Shown here: positions 52,145 through 60,843 of the stretch, piece after piece
How positions within the stretch are numbered: position 1 is the first letter of the stretch
How the letters are laid out: the number at the start of each line of letters is the position of its first letter
Source: Bin80 sp026709335
GTDB lineage: Bacteria > Bacteroidota > Rhodothermia > Rhodothermales > Bin80
Assembly (NCBI GenBank): GCA_965200825.1
Contig: OZ241385.1
Span: 744,001 to 808,000 of the forward strand
Direction: 5' to 3'
DNA: 64,000 bases
Made by a program: the position numbers and the translations under genes
The notes under the pieces: generated by a model
What the model was told of the DNA's origin: nothing
The model's input: the letters and a program-made list of their open reading frames with translations, nothing else
Database searches by the model: none

Positions 52145-53065
52145 TCATATCACCAAGTTATGACTGGAAGCTCTTTTGTAGCCATGAATTTCGATCCCAG
52201 CCATGTCCAATTCTATGATGGAGAAGCAACTGTTTTCAACTCCTTGGTAATCAACCATTCCCAGTTGTGTGATATAATGGGTGCCATTCACTTGTTGAAA
52301 TCGTTCCTCATGAACATGACCCTGAAATACAGCTGCCACTTTTCCATGGTTCTGAAATAACTGTTGAATCTGTAAGTAGTTGTTCACATGAAATTGTTTG
52401 TCATCCCGGATAAAATGAAAAAGAGGGTGATGGCAAAAAACCAAGACGGGTTTGTTCTTGTGAAGGGAGAGAACATTTTCGAGCCACTCGATCTCTACTT
52501 GTGGGATATTGGTATTCTGAAAGTCGATGGGGTATTTATAAAAATGGTCGCGGCCATCTTCATAGTAATTGGCATCCAAAACAATGCAATGGAAAAATTC
52601 CGTGTCGAAGGAATAGTATGATTTTTTAGTAGAGATACCAGTGTTTTCAATTCCTTCTATGAATTGCGTTTTGGTGATACTGTCGACGTCATGATTGCCG
52701 ACACAATGGTATATAGGGCCCTCAAATCGCGCGTACTCTGACTCTATGGCTTTAAGATACGACAGAGTATCATCGGCGCGCTTATTTTCATCTTCATCTT
52801 TAAAGTCGCCGAGATGCATCACAAAATCTACCTTCTGCTTGTTCATCATTTCAATGAAATAGCGCATTTTTTCGAGAGACTGCCGATAATAACGTGTCCT
52901 CAAAGGTGGTCTGTCTGCATAATGAGAATCTGCTGCAAGTCCAAATCGAAGGATTTTTTTGGGAGAGTGGTTGAAATTTCCTGTACTTCCGGAAACTGCT
53001 ACTCCTAATGCAGCCAAAGTAGATTGCCATAAAAATCTGCGGCGTTCAAATTTTAACATAGTCAT
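52145..53065 (-). CDS. Exported calcineurin-like metallophosphoesterase
   Basis: A 306-aa protein with a twin-arginine-type signal (FERRRFLWQSTLAALGVAVS). The metallophosphatase motifs follow: GLAADSHYAD (D-x-H), VMHLGDFKDE (G-D-x), VGNHDVDS (G-N-H-D), VFCHHPLFH (H) and FQGHVHEE (G-H-x-H). Tat export suggests that the metal centre is loaded before export. Relatives act on phosphate esters in the periplasm or on the surface; the substrate is unknown. The gene stands alone between the ATPase and ytxJ. Confidence 0.9.
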   Translation of the reverse strand: MTMLKFERRRFLWQSTLAALGVAVSGSTGNFNHSPKKILRFGLAADSHYADRPPLRTRYYRQSLEKMRYFIEMMNKQKVDFVMHLGDFKDEDENKRADDTLSYLKAIESEYARFEGPIYHCVGNHDVDSITKTQFIEGIENTGISTKKSYYSFDTEFFHCIVLDANYYEDGRDHFYKYPIDFQNTNIPQVEIEWLENVLSLHKNKPVLVFCHHPLFHFIRDDKQFHVNNYLQIQQLFQNHGKVAAVFQGHVHEERFQQVNGTHYITQLGMVDYQGVENSCFSIIELDMAGIEIHGYKRASSHNLVI

Positions 53066-53078
53066 GCAATATATAGGC

Positions 53079-53136
53079 TCCAGTATAGTGTTGCCTTAGA
53101 TTCAAGTTCAAGATACCCCTAATTATCAGCTGAGAC
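53079..53136. repeat. Diverged match to the interior of the 35363-35460 MITE-like element
   Basis: AGTATAGTGTTGCCTTAG (53082-53099) matches the element's interior at 35390-35407 in 17 of 18 bases, and GCTGAGAC recurs 47 versus 43 bases after the block start. The IS-like ends are not recognisable here. Probably an old, decayed copy. Confidence 0.45.
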
Positions 53137-53241
53137 CTGCCCTCATTCGGTGAGCAACTTGGATCCCGTTATAGCTCTTATATGCGATGGTTCCAAGAGT
53201 TACGAGAGATCGAAAACTCGCCATTACGAGGGCATAAAGAG

Positions 53242-53574
53242 TCAAGGAGCAATAGCAGAATAGGCCGCTTCTTGAATGTTCTTTGCTGTTACAGCCCGAT
53301 GAGATGCATTGAAAAATGGCTTGCCCTGATGAATTAAAATCACTTGAGGTGATTCATGCCGAATCCCAAAATGAGATTCAATATGATTAGATAAAGGGCG
53401 CGCAGTTTGAACTACAAGCTCAAAAACAGGAAGATTCACCTTCAACATCTCATCTTTTGCATTGGCTGAGAGATCACAGGTGGAACTGTGTTTGAAGATT
53501 ACGACGGTCCCGGATTCAGATTGCTTTAGTAAGGAATTAAATTCGGCAATAGATTCAATTTTCTGGTAAGACAT
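53242..53574 (-). CDS. ytxJ: Bacillithiol-system redox protein YtxJ (DUF2847)
   Basis: A 110-aa thioredoxin-fold protein. The single active-site Cys is in IFKHSSTCDLSANAKDEM, matching the monothiol site of YtxJ, and SPQVILIHQGKPFFNASHRA is the conserved C-terminal block with cis-Pro. YtxJ is thought to remove bacillithiol from protein thiols. Its presence suggests bacillithiol as the main low-molecular-weight thiol, as in many Bacteroidota and Firmicutes. Confidence 0.85.
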   Translation of the reverse strand: MSYQKIESIAEFNSLLKQSESGTVVIFKHSSTCDLSANAKDEMLKVNLPVFELVVQTARPLSNHIESHFGIRHESPQVILIHQGKPFFNASHRAVTAKNIQEAAYSAIAP

Positions 53575-53662
53575 TAAAAATTTGATTGGCTAAGATGAAA
53601 GAGCGAGCTACAACAATTGACGGAGGTCAAGGTTCTACCGAATCTCTAACTATTTATTTGCT

Positions 53663-55450
53663 ATGAATATCCGAGAAACCGGTGCAGAGGATGTACACTG
53701 GGATCTAACGCATCTTTATGCTGATGAATCTGAATTACGAAATGATTTATCAGAGATCATGGGCGGATCGGAAAAATTCAATCAATCCTGGAGAGGGAAG
53801 ATAGCAAGCCTGTCAGCAACCCAATTAAAACAGGCAATCATGGAATATGAGCAGCTTCAAGAGCGTGCTGGGCGAGCTATGACCTACGTATATCTCTCTT
53901 GGGCCACGGCTACGCATCATGCGGAACGTGGAGCACTGCTGCAGCATGTCCGTGAACTATATACACAGATTGGCAAAAATCTATTATTCTTTGGATTGGA
54001 GTGGCTCAAGGTAGAGAGTGCTCATGCGCAGAGGTTGATGGAAGAGGAAGAACTCGCTGGCTATCGTCACTTTCTCGAGTGTGAACGATTGTTGAAAGAG
54101 TATACCTTGTCCGAGCCCGAAGAAAAAGTATTGGCAGAAGCGCAAGTGACGGGAAGAAGTGCATGGACACGGTATTTTACCGAAATAATCAGCAGGATGC
54201 GTTTCACGCTACGCGGAGAAGAACTCTCCCAGGAACATGTACTTGCCAAGTTGCATGCGCACGATCGAGACCTGCGAAGAGAAGCGGCAGAAAGTTTTAC
54301 ACATGGACTCGTTACCAAAGAGCATACCCTGACCTACATCTTCAATACATTTCTCGCTGATAAGGCTTCAATTGATCGTATGAGGGGATTCCCACATTGG
54401 CTTAAGTCTCGCAATTTGAATAATGAAATTGCGGATGAAACCGCCGAAGCCTTGATTCAGTCTGTCGTAGAACGATATGATTTGGTAGTTCGCTTTTATG
54501 AGTTGAAAAGTAAAATTTTGGGGGTGAGTCCACTCTATGATTATGATCGCTATGCGCCTGTTGGAGAAAGCGATTCCTACTATTCATGGAGTGATGCACG
54601 ACGCATAGTTCTGGAGAGTTATGGAGGATTTCATCCACTTTTAGCAGAAATTGCCGAGCGATTTTTTGAAGAAAAATGGATTGATGCGCCTGTTCAGGAA
54701 GGTAAACAGGGTGGGGCATTCAGCCATGGTGCAGTTCCGAGTGTACATCCCTACGTTCTGTTGAACTATACTGGTCGTGCACGGGATGTACAAACTCTTG
54801 CTCATGAATTGGGGCATGGAGTGCATCAATTCCTCTCCCGGGGTCGAGGGTATTTGCAAGCGTCAACCCCACTAACTACTGCAGAAACTGCTTCTGTATT
54901 TGGGGAGATGTTAACCTTTCAACGTCTTCTGTCTGCAGAATCAAATTCACGTAACAAGTTAGCTCTTTTGATCGGCAAGATTGACGATACAATGGCTACG
55001 GTATTTCGTCAAGTTACTATGAACAGATTTGAGGATGCAATCCACACTGCAAGACGTACGCAGGGGGAATTATCCTCAGACATATTCGCTGAACATTGGA
55101 TCTCAACCCAGTCAGCAATGTATGGCAGCAGTGTAACCCTGACCGATCAATACCGTCATTGGTGGAGTTATATCCCACATTTTTTGCACACCCCTGGTTA
55201 TGTGTATGCGTATGCATTTGGGGAGCTATTGGTGTTGGCTCTGCATATGCGTTATCAACAATCTCCGGATGAATTTCCAGATCGGTATATTGAACTTATG
55301 CGAGCAGGAGGATCAGATTGGCCACACATTCTTGTTGCTCGCTTGGGGGTTGATTTGCAAGATCCAGAGTTCTGGCAGCAGGGATTGAGCGCAATTGAAG
55401 CCCTGATTGAGCGGGCTGAAGAAAGGTATGCATACGAAAATCCCATGTAA
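53663..55450 (+). CDS. pepF: Oligoendopeptidase F (M3 family zinc metallopeptidase)
   Basis: A 595-aa cytoplasmic peptidase. The N-terminal helical domain (about 1-190) is followed by the M3 catalytic domain. The zinc motif is LAHELGHGVHQF, and the third ligand Glu lies in TAETASVFGEMLTF. The C-terminal part has YAYAFGELLVLALHMRY, typical of PepF. It degrades peptides of about 7-17 residues. No signal peptide. Confidence 0.95.
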   Translation: MNIRETGAEDVHWDLTHLYADESELRNDLSEIMGGSEKFNQSWRGKIASLSATQLKQAIMEYEQLQERAGRAMTYVYLSWATATHHAERGALLQHVRELYTQIGKNLLFFGLEWLKVESAHAQRLMEEEELAGYRHFLECERLLKEYTLSEPEEKVLAEAQVTGRSAWTRYFTEIISRMRFTLRGEELSQEHVLAKLHAHDRDLRREAAESFTHGLVTKEHTLTYIFNTFLADKASIDRMRGFPHWLKSRNLNNEIADETAEALIQSVVERYDLVVRFYELKSKILGVSPLYDYDRYAPVGESDSYYSWSDARRIVLESYGGFHPLLAEIAERFFEEKWIDAPVQEGKQGGAFSHGAVPSVHPYVLLNYTGRARDVQTLAHELGHGVHQFLSRGRGYLQASTPLTTAETASVFGEMLTFQRLLSAESNSRNKLALLIGKIDDTMATVFRQVTMNRFEDAIHTARRTQGELSSDIFAEHWISTQSAMYGSSVTLTDQYRHWWSYIPHFLHTPGYVYAYAFGELLVLALHMRYQQSPDEFPDRYIELMRAGGSDWPHILVARLGVDLQDPEFWQQGLSAIEALIERAEERYAYENPM

Positions 55451-55673
55451 GATAATCATTTTACTAATAAATTGAGGTTAACAATTTTCAATGTGTACGG
55501 GGATCCAATGTGGGGAATAAAGCATCAAGATTGAAAGAATTGGGCAGGTTTTTTGAGGTGTTCCTGTTTCGTAGTGGAGTTGATGAAGTTCATTGATTTT
55601 TTTGAGAAATAACCCCAAAAGAAGGGCGAATTTTTGAGGAAGTTTCAGGGGCAATTCGTATCTTTATTGCATC

Positions 55674-57287
55674 ATGAGCAACGCGAATAATCAGCTGGTT
55701 TGCGAGGACTCTTTGGGGCCGGTTTTGGTCGCGATTCTTGGCGAGGAGGATGCGCAGCGTGTGCTGGAATTCATGTGCAAATTCGGGGACGAGTGTGAAG
55801 AGTTTGTGCGACTGTTTCTGACCGAATTAATTCAGGCGAAGGAAGAGATGGTGGATGCTCAGGAGAAGATAGATTACCTTCTTCGCAAGTTGTATGGTCA
55901 AAAACGGGAGCGGTTTGTCCATCCGGATCAGGGAGATTTATTTGGGGATCAGGCTCCGGTGATGGCCCCCGCACAAGAAGAGGAGAAACAGATCAAGGTG
56001 ACCTACTCACGAAAGAAGCCGAGGCGGCTCTTTGGAGGGCGGAACCAGGATCTTCCCACCAAGACCATTGTGATTGATCCGGAGGGAGAGTTGTCGCATC
56101 TCAGAAAGATTGGCGAGGACGTGCACCGGGTCTTCCATTATCGGCCGGCGCAGATCTTTGTGTATGAATATGTACGCAACAAGTATGTGGATCCAACGAA
56201 CAAAGGTGCAGGGGTTTTGATGGGGGAGTTGCCTGCGGAGGTGAGCGGAAAACGCACGGCGTCGGCGCAGATGCTGGCGCAAATCGTGATCAATAAATAT
56301 GTGGATCATCTTCCTGTTGATCGAACGCGCAAACAGTTTTTCCGCCTGGGCGCCGACCTTCCGACCTCGACGTTGAACGATTTTTGCACCCATGTGGCCA
56401 CCGATCTGGAGCCTCTCTATGATCTTCATCGTACAGAAGTACTCAGCAGTGGATACATTCAAGCGGACGAGACCCGCATTCCGGTGCGGGATCAGACCAA
56501 AAGCAAAGCATCTGGCCAGCATCATCTTGGTTATTTCTGGCTCTACTCAGCCCCGACTCCCCGGTTGGTGTTCGTGGAGTACCAGCGGGGACGATCCAGA
56601 GATGGCCCGATGGGGATCTTAGAGGGATTTCAGGGGAAGTTGCAGACCGATGCCTACAAGGTGTATGACCGATTTGATCACTTCGAGGGGATTGAGCACT
56701 TCAACTGTGTGACGCATTGCCGGCGCAAGTTTGAGAATGTGAAAGCCTCCCAATACGAGTTTGTTCAACAGAATGTCGGGCATGTTCTATCGCTGTTTCG
56801 GAAGATCTATGCGATTGAACGAGATCTTCGTGAGCGAGACGTTTCGTTTGAAGAGCGGCAGTGCATACGTCAGGAAAAATCTGCTCCGATCTTTGATCAA
56901 CTCAAGGCATTTCTGGAGCTCAATGCACTGGTTGGTCCGAAGTCCTGGAAGCAGGCGGTTCAGTATGCGCTGGTTCGCTGGCAGAAGTTGACGCGATTTT
57001 TGAATCACGGGGAGGTCGAGATTGACACCAATCTTGTCGAGAACCGTGTTCGTCCGATTGCACTCGGACGAAAGAACTACCTGTTTGCGGGCTCCCATGA
57101 TGCGGCGCAACGTGCGGCGATTCTCTATTCATTGCTCAACACCTGTACCTTGCACGAGGTGAACCCACAAGAGTGGTTGGTGGACGTATTAAAACGGATC
57201 CATACGATTGCCGAAGAGCAGAGGTCTACGCTATTGCCTCAGCACTGGAAGGCAACACAGCAGATCGACCTCGCAAAAGCCGCATAG
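55674..57287 (+). CDS. IS66-family transposase (TnpC type)
   Basis: A 537-aa transposase. A leucine-zipper-like coiled coil (about 45-80, KEEMVDAQEKIDYLLRKLYG) precedes the DNA-binding region, then the DDE core: ADETRIPV (Asp), LQTDAYKVYD (Asp) and NLVENRVRPIALGRKNYLFA (Glu), with the IS66 C-terminal block (AILYSLLNTCTLHEVNPQEW). No tnpA or tnpB genes are beside it, as in the ISBst12-type subgroup. The frame is intact. I could not identify terminal inverted repeats or a target duplication. Confidence 0.93.
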   Translation: MSNANNQLVCEDSLGPVLVAILGEEDAQRVLEFMCKFGDECEEFVRLFLTELIQAKEEMVDAQEKIDYLLRKLYGQKRERFVHPDQGDLFGDQAPVMAPAQEEEKQIKVTYSRKKPRRLFGGRNQDLPTKTIVIDPEGELSHLRKIGEDVHRVFHYRPAQIFVYEYVRNKYVDPTNKGAGVLMGELPAEVSGKRTASAQMLAQIVINKYVDHLPVDRTRKQFFRLGADLPTSTLNDFCTHVATDLEPLYDLHRTEVLSSGYIQADETRIPVRDQTKSKASGQHHLGYFWLYSAPTPRLVFVEYQRGRSRDGPMGILEGFQGKLQTDAYKVYDRFDHFEGIEHFNCVTHCRRKFENVKASQYEFVQQNVGHVLSLFRKIYAIERDLRERDVSFEERQCIRQEKSAPIFDQLKAFLELNALVGPKSWKQAVQYALVRWQKLTRFLNHGEVEIDTNLVENRVRPIALGRKNYLFAGSHDAAQRAAILYSLLNTCTLHEVNPQEWLVDVLKRIHTIAEEQRSTLLPQHWKATQQIDLAKAA

Positions 57288-57737
57288 ATCTGACGCGGTA
57301 GACATTTACTCCCCCTCCATCCTGCCATGATATCATCATCTGACATACCAGATGAAGCATTCGCAGAAATGATTCCAATTTACCGTGCCCGAGTATATGG
57401 GTTTTTCGTATGGATACGAAGAAAGCTATGTTTCGTGTTGTGAAGATTGAGTGGGTTTTCTGTGTTAAAATCAGATGTGAGTCAAGACCCAGGAAAGATC
57501 CGCGAGTATGTAAAACCAAACTCAGAAGTTGACGAAAATCTTCTGAACACAACGAAATCAAAACCCAAGAAAGAGCCTTTCAAGTGGGAATTTTTTCTTG
57601 GGTACACACTTACCCTGCGCTCATTGATTGCCGGGCATCACAGGAACTGCAGGTGTATTTCAGTCAACTGGGACACTACAATTCTGAAACACTTGAATTC
57701 TGAGTCTGTCTAATAGATCTACGGTGTTCCCTCTATC
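57288..57737. other. Intergenic region after the IS66 transposase
   Basis: About 450 bp. It probably includes the right end of the IS66 element and the upstream region of the ATPase gene. No terminal repeat, gene or terminator is clear. An 88-codon forward frame (57447-57713) has no recognised features. Confidence 0.35.
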
Positions 57738-58874
57738 TTGATGATTAAGTTTCGTCGTTCTTCCAAAAAACTTCTCACGGCCACGTTTGATCGCGGGCCA
57801 GCCAGATATTTTCATGGACGGAAGCAGGTTTTGAACAATTTCCATGAGCTGGTCAGCTCTTCTGTTCAGGCAGAGGGGGGAACCATCTTTTTGATCCAAG
57901 GCGCGCCCGGCGTTGGGAAAAGTGCGCTGCTTCATGAGTGCGAAAGATTGGCAAGGGAGCGAGGGTGGAAAACTGTAGAAATTGATGCACCGGCTCTTTG
58001 GGATACAGATAGCTTGCGGGATTTCCTTGGTCGAGGATTTTTTTCAGGAATTGCAAGTTTGGCCTTGAAAATCGGATGGCGTAAAATAGTTGATGCCGAG
58101 GTGAGGGTGGAGAGCGTCAGTCGTACAATACGGAAATTACTTCAAAAAGGAAAGCAGCCGTTACTTCTCATTTTGGATGAAGCGCAAACATTAGGGATAA
58201 CAAATAAGCCACCAAAAGAATTAGAAGGTGCTACAACGAATGTTCTCAATCATATCCATAATGGCAAATTGGGGAGGCCTGTAATTTTCTTGGTAGCGGG
58301 GTTGAAAGGAACCAAAGATGCCTTTGCCAAGCTTGGAATTTCAAGGTTTTCGGCGAACTGTATTGTGGAATTAGGAGCATTGGGCAGGGAGCCTGAACGC
58401 GCGATAATTCAAGATTGGCTTACGAAAGAGGGGCGGGCCAAAGGTAACACGACGGAATGGATTGATACGATTGCTCAAGAAACACACGGTTGGCCTCAGC
58501 ACATCCAAGTCTATGTGAGGCCTGCTGCTAAACAACTGAAATCTAACAACGGAATTCTGACGACAGAAGGATTGAATGTTGTATTGGAAGAGGGACGAAA
58601 GGAGTGCAAAGTGTACTACAGTCAACGATTAGATGATTTCCGTGGAGATCAGATTCGCTGTCTGGCAAGATCCATTCCAGAGAAACCCCAAGAAAGATCT
58701 GTTAAGTACGAAGATGTAATCTCTTCACTGACGGAGCAGTATGGAAAAGGTGAAGCGGAGGAACTGTTTGATCGCCTGATAAAGAAGGGAATATTGGAGG
58801 AGAGTGAGAGAGGGTATGCTATCCCAATCCCTTCCATGCATACGTGGCTAAGGGATACATATAGCCACGGATAA
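57738..58874 (+). CDS. AAA ATPase of unknown role (ORC/Cdc6-like AAA_16 type)
   Basis: A 378-aa protein. Walker A IQGAPGVGKSALLHECERLA and Walker B LLLILDEAQ are clear. A conserved region before Walker A (YFHGRKQVLNNFHEL) is the usual start of AAA_16/orc1-like ATPases. The C-terminal third (about 300-375, KYEDVISSLTEQYGKGEAEE) looks like a winged helix. ATPases of this type occur with transposons and defence genes, often as sensors. Its neighbour is an IS66 transposase, so transfer with the mobile element is plausible. No partner gene is seen. Confidence 0.75.
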   Translation: MMIKFRRSSKKLLTATFDRGPARYFHGRKQVLNNFHELVSSSVQAEGGTIFLIQGAPGVGKSALLHECERLARERGWKTVEIDAPALWDTDSLRDFLGRGFFSGIASLALKIGWRKIVDAEVRVESVSRTIRKLLQKGKQPLLLILDEAQTLGITNKPPKELEGATTNVLNHIHNGKLGRPVIFLVAGLKGTKDAFAKLGISRFSANCIVELGALGREPERAIIQDWLTKEGRAKGNTTEWIDTIAQETHGWPQHIQVYVRPAAKQLKSNNGILTTEGLNVVLEEGRKECKVYYSQRLDDFRGDQIRCLARSIPEKPQERSVKYEDVISSLTEQYGKGEAEELFDRLIKKGILEESERGYAIPIPSMHTWLRDTYSHG

Positions 58875-59103
58875 TAAAGTTTCTTCGCGTGATATAAGTG
58901 AGGCAGAATTGCATCAACGGAATCCTGAATTGGATGAAAAGCTGACGCATACATGCCTCTTTGTGCTTATCAAGGAGAATTTTTGATTCTATTCAGGGAT
59001 TGTCCTATTTCAGATAGCAAGTAAGTATCTGATCCTTGCCAAATCCTGAGAGAGATCAGATTTAGAGGATAAGTTCTGCGGTTAAAGTAATTAATCGATA
59101 AAG

Positions 59104-59817
59104 TTATGTTAGTTTCGATGAAGCGGACTCATCCAGTATAACAATAAGATCTGAATGAGATTGTAAACAGCTACCTGGAACCTCTTCCGTCTGAGGGCCC
59201 AGCAGGCAACGTTCTACCGCTTCGGCTTTTCCAGGTCCGCAAGCAAGTAGTATGATTCTGTGTGCATCCATAATCGTTTGAATTCCCATCGTGACTGCTT
59301 GGCGTGGAACATCTTCAACAGAATCAAAAAATCGAGCATTATCTGTGATCGTTGATGGTGCAAGATCTACGATTCGTGTACGGGAGTCAAATGGTGATCC
59401 GGGTTCGTTAAAACCAATGTGACCATTTGATCCGAGTCCCAGAATCTGCATCTCAATTCCTCCCTGATCCTGAATGAATTGGTCAAATATGGCAGGATTC
59501 GTATCTGCTTTTGGAAAATGAATGGAATTCGATCTCACATTTACATGCCCAAAAAGATGTTGCTGCATGAAAGTACTATAAGATTGTTCATGACCTGACG
59601 GTAGACCAATATATTCATCTAGGTTTACAGTAGTAAGTTGTTCAAAAGAAATCTCGCCGCGTTGGTAACTGGCTATGAGCAACTCGTAGAGTTTTACAGG
59701 TGTGCTTCCGGTCGCAAATCCGAAAAGTCCTTTCGGGTGTTCGGAGATAGCATCCGACACAATAGATGCAGCGGCCGAGCTTACCTGTTCGTAATTAGCA
59801 AGCTTTTCAATGAGCAT
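59104..59817 (-). CDS. nagB: Glucosamine-6-phosphate deaminase
   Basis: A 237-aa enzyme of the short NagB type, from ATG 59817. It converts glucosamine-6-phosphate to fructose-6-phosphate and ammonia. Markers: GFATGSTPVKLYELL (phosphate loop), TTVNLDEYIGL (catalytic Asp) and GLGSNGHIGFNEPGSPFDSR (His). It uses amino sugars from wall recycling or chitin. It starts four bases after the accD stop on the same strand, so both are on one transcript, an unusual pairing. Confidence 0.95.
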   Translation of the reverse strand: MLIEKLANYEQVSSAAASIVSDAISEHPKGLFGFATGSTPVKLYELLIASYQRGEISFEQLTTVNLDEYIGLPSGHEQSYSTFMQQHLFGHVNVRSNSIHFPKADTNPAIFDQFIQDQGGIEMQILGLGSNGHIGFNEPGSPFDSRTRIVDLAPSTITDNARFFDSVEDVPRQAVTMGIQTIMDAHRIILLACGPGKAEAVERCLLGPQTEEVPGSCLQSHSDLIVILDESASSKLT

Positions 59818-59821
59818 TCGT

Positions 59822-60682
59822 CTAATCTTTGGCTTGTTCTTCCAGTAAAAGGTCAAGAATGTGGATCAATATATCCCGGAGCTCTCTTCGATCCACGACC
59901 ATATCAACAAACCCGTGATCTTTGAGAAATTCGGAGCTCTGAAATCCCTTCGGAAGATCTTGTCCAATCGTTTCCCGAATGACACGAGGGCCGGCAAAAC
60001 CGATCAAGGCACCAGGTTCGGCAATATTGATATCACCGAGCATCGCGAAGGATGCTGTAACTCCACCGGTCGTTGGATTTGTGAGTATTGAGATGTACGG
60101 GATTCCTTTTTCATGGAGGATCGCAAGATTTGCACTCGTTTTGGCCATTTGCATGAGACTGAGTGCACCTTCCATCATTCGGGCTCCACCGCTTTGAGCT
60201 ATGACAATGACTGGAATTTCTTGTTCTATCCCTCTTCGGATAGCACGGGCAATCACCTCACCAACCACAGATCCCATAGATCCACCAATGAAGCTAAAAT
60301 CCATCGCTGCAATAGATACCGTATGTCGTTCTATTTTCCCTATAGCAGCTTGTACGGCATCTTGGAGCCCAGTTTTTGTACGCGTGCTTTTGAGTCGGTC
60401 TGAATAATTTTTGCGATCTGAAAACTCGAGTGGATCAGTTGAAATTATCTCTTGGTCCTGAAACTGATAGGATCTATCATCAAGTAACAATGTAAAGTAC
60501 TCGTTTGCCCCTAACCGGTTGTGGTAATTGCATTTTGGGCAAATACCAAAATCTGCATTTAATTCTCGGATATGATTGATCGCCCCACATCTCGGGCACT
60601 TCAGCCACTGTCCCGCCGGCATGTCATGTTGGCCGCTACGACTGGTAAGAATCCCCTTTTTTGTTCTATTAAACCAAGCCAT
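59822..60682 (-). CDS. accD: Acetyl-CoA carboxylase carboxyltransferase, beta subunit
   Basis: A 286-aa protein from ATG 60682. The N-terminal zinc ribbon is CPRCGAINHI...GICPKCNYHN (Cys pairs). The crotonase-like domain contains AQSGGARMMEGALSLMQMAK, NPTTGGVTASFAMLGDIN and IGFAGPRVI. With AccA it moves the carboxyl group from biotin to acetyl-CoA, the first step of fatty-acid synthesis. accA is not in the window. Confidence 0.97.
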   Translation of the reverse strand: MAWFNRTKKGILTSRSGQHDMPAGQWLKCPRCGAINHIRELNADFGICPKCNYHNRLGANEYFTLLLDDRSYQFQDQEIISTDPLEFSDRKNYSDRLKSTRTKTGLQDAVQAAIGKIERHTVSIAAMDFSFIGGSMGSVVGEVIARAIRRGIEQEIPVIVIAQSGGARMMEGALSLMQMAKTSANLAILHEKGIPYISILTNPTTGGVTASFAMLGDINIAEPGALIGFAGPRVIRETIGQDLPKGFQSSEFLKDHGFVDMVVDRRELRDILIHILDLLLEEQAKD

Positions 60683-60843
60683 TATGTAAAAGGTATACCA
60701 AAGCCGGTTAAACGATTTAGTCCGGGGGTGTTCTCTATTCAAGATAATTATGCGATAATTATGCAAAAAAGCAGGCAGATTCTCTCCCTATCTGTATATT
60801 CACCCGCTAGGTCACTTCTGAAAGATAACTGAAACATTAACCA

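Noticed and set aside
55451..57737. Terminal inverted repeats of the IS66 element
   Set aside because: No convincing pair could be found by eye in either flank; borders left undefined.
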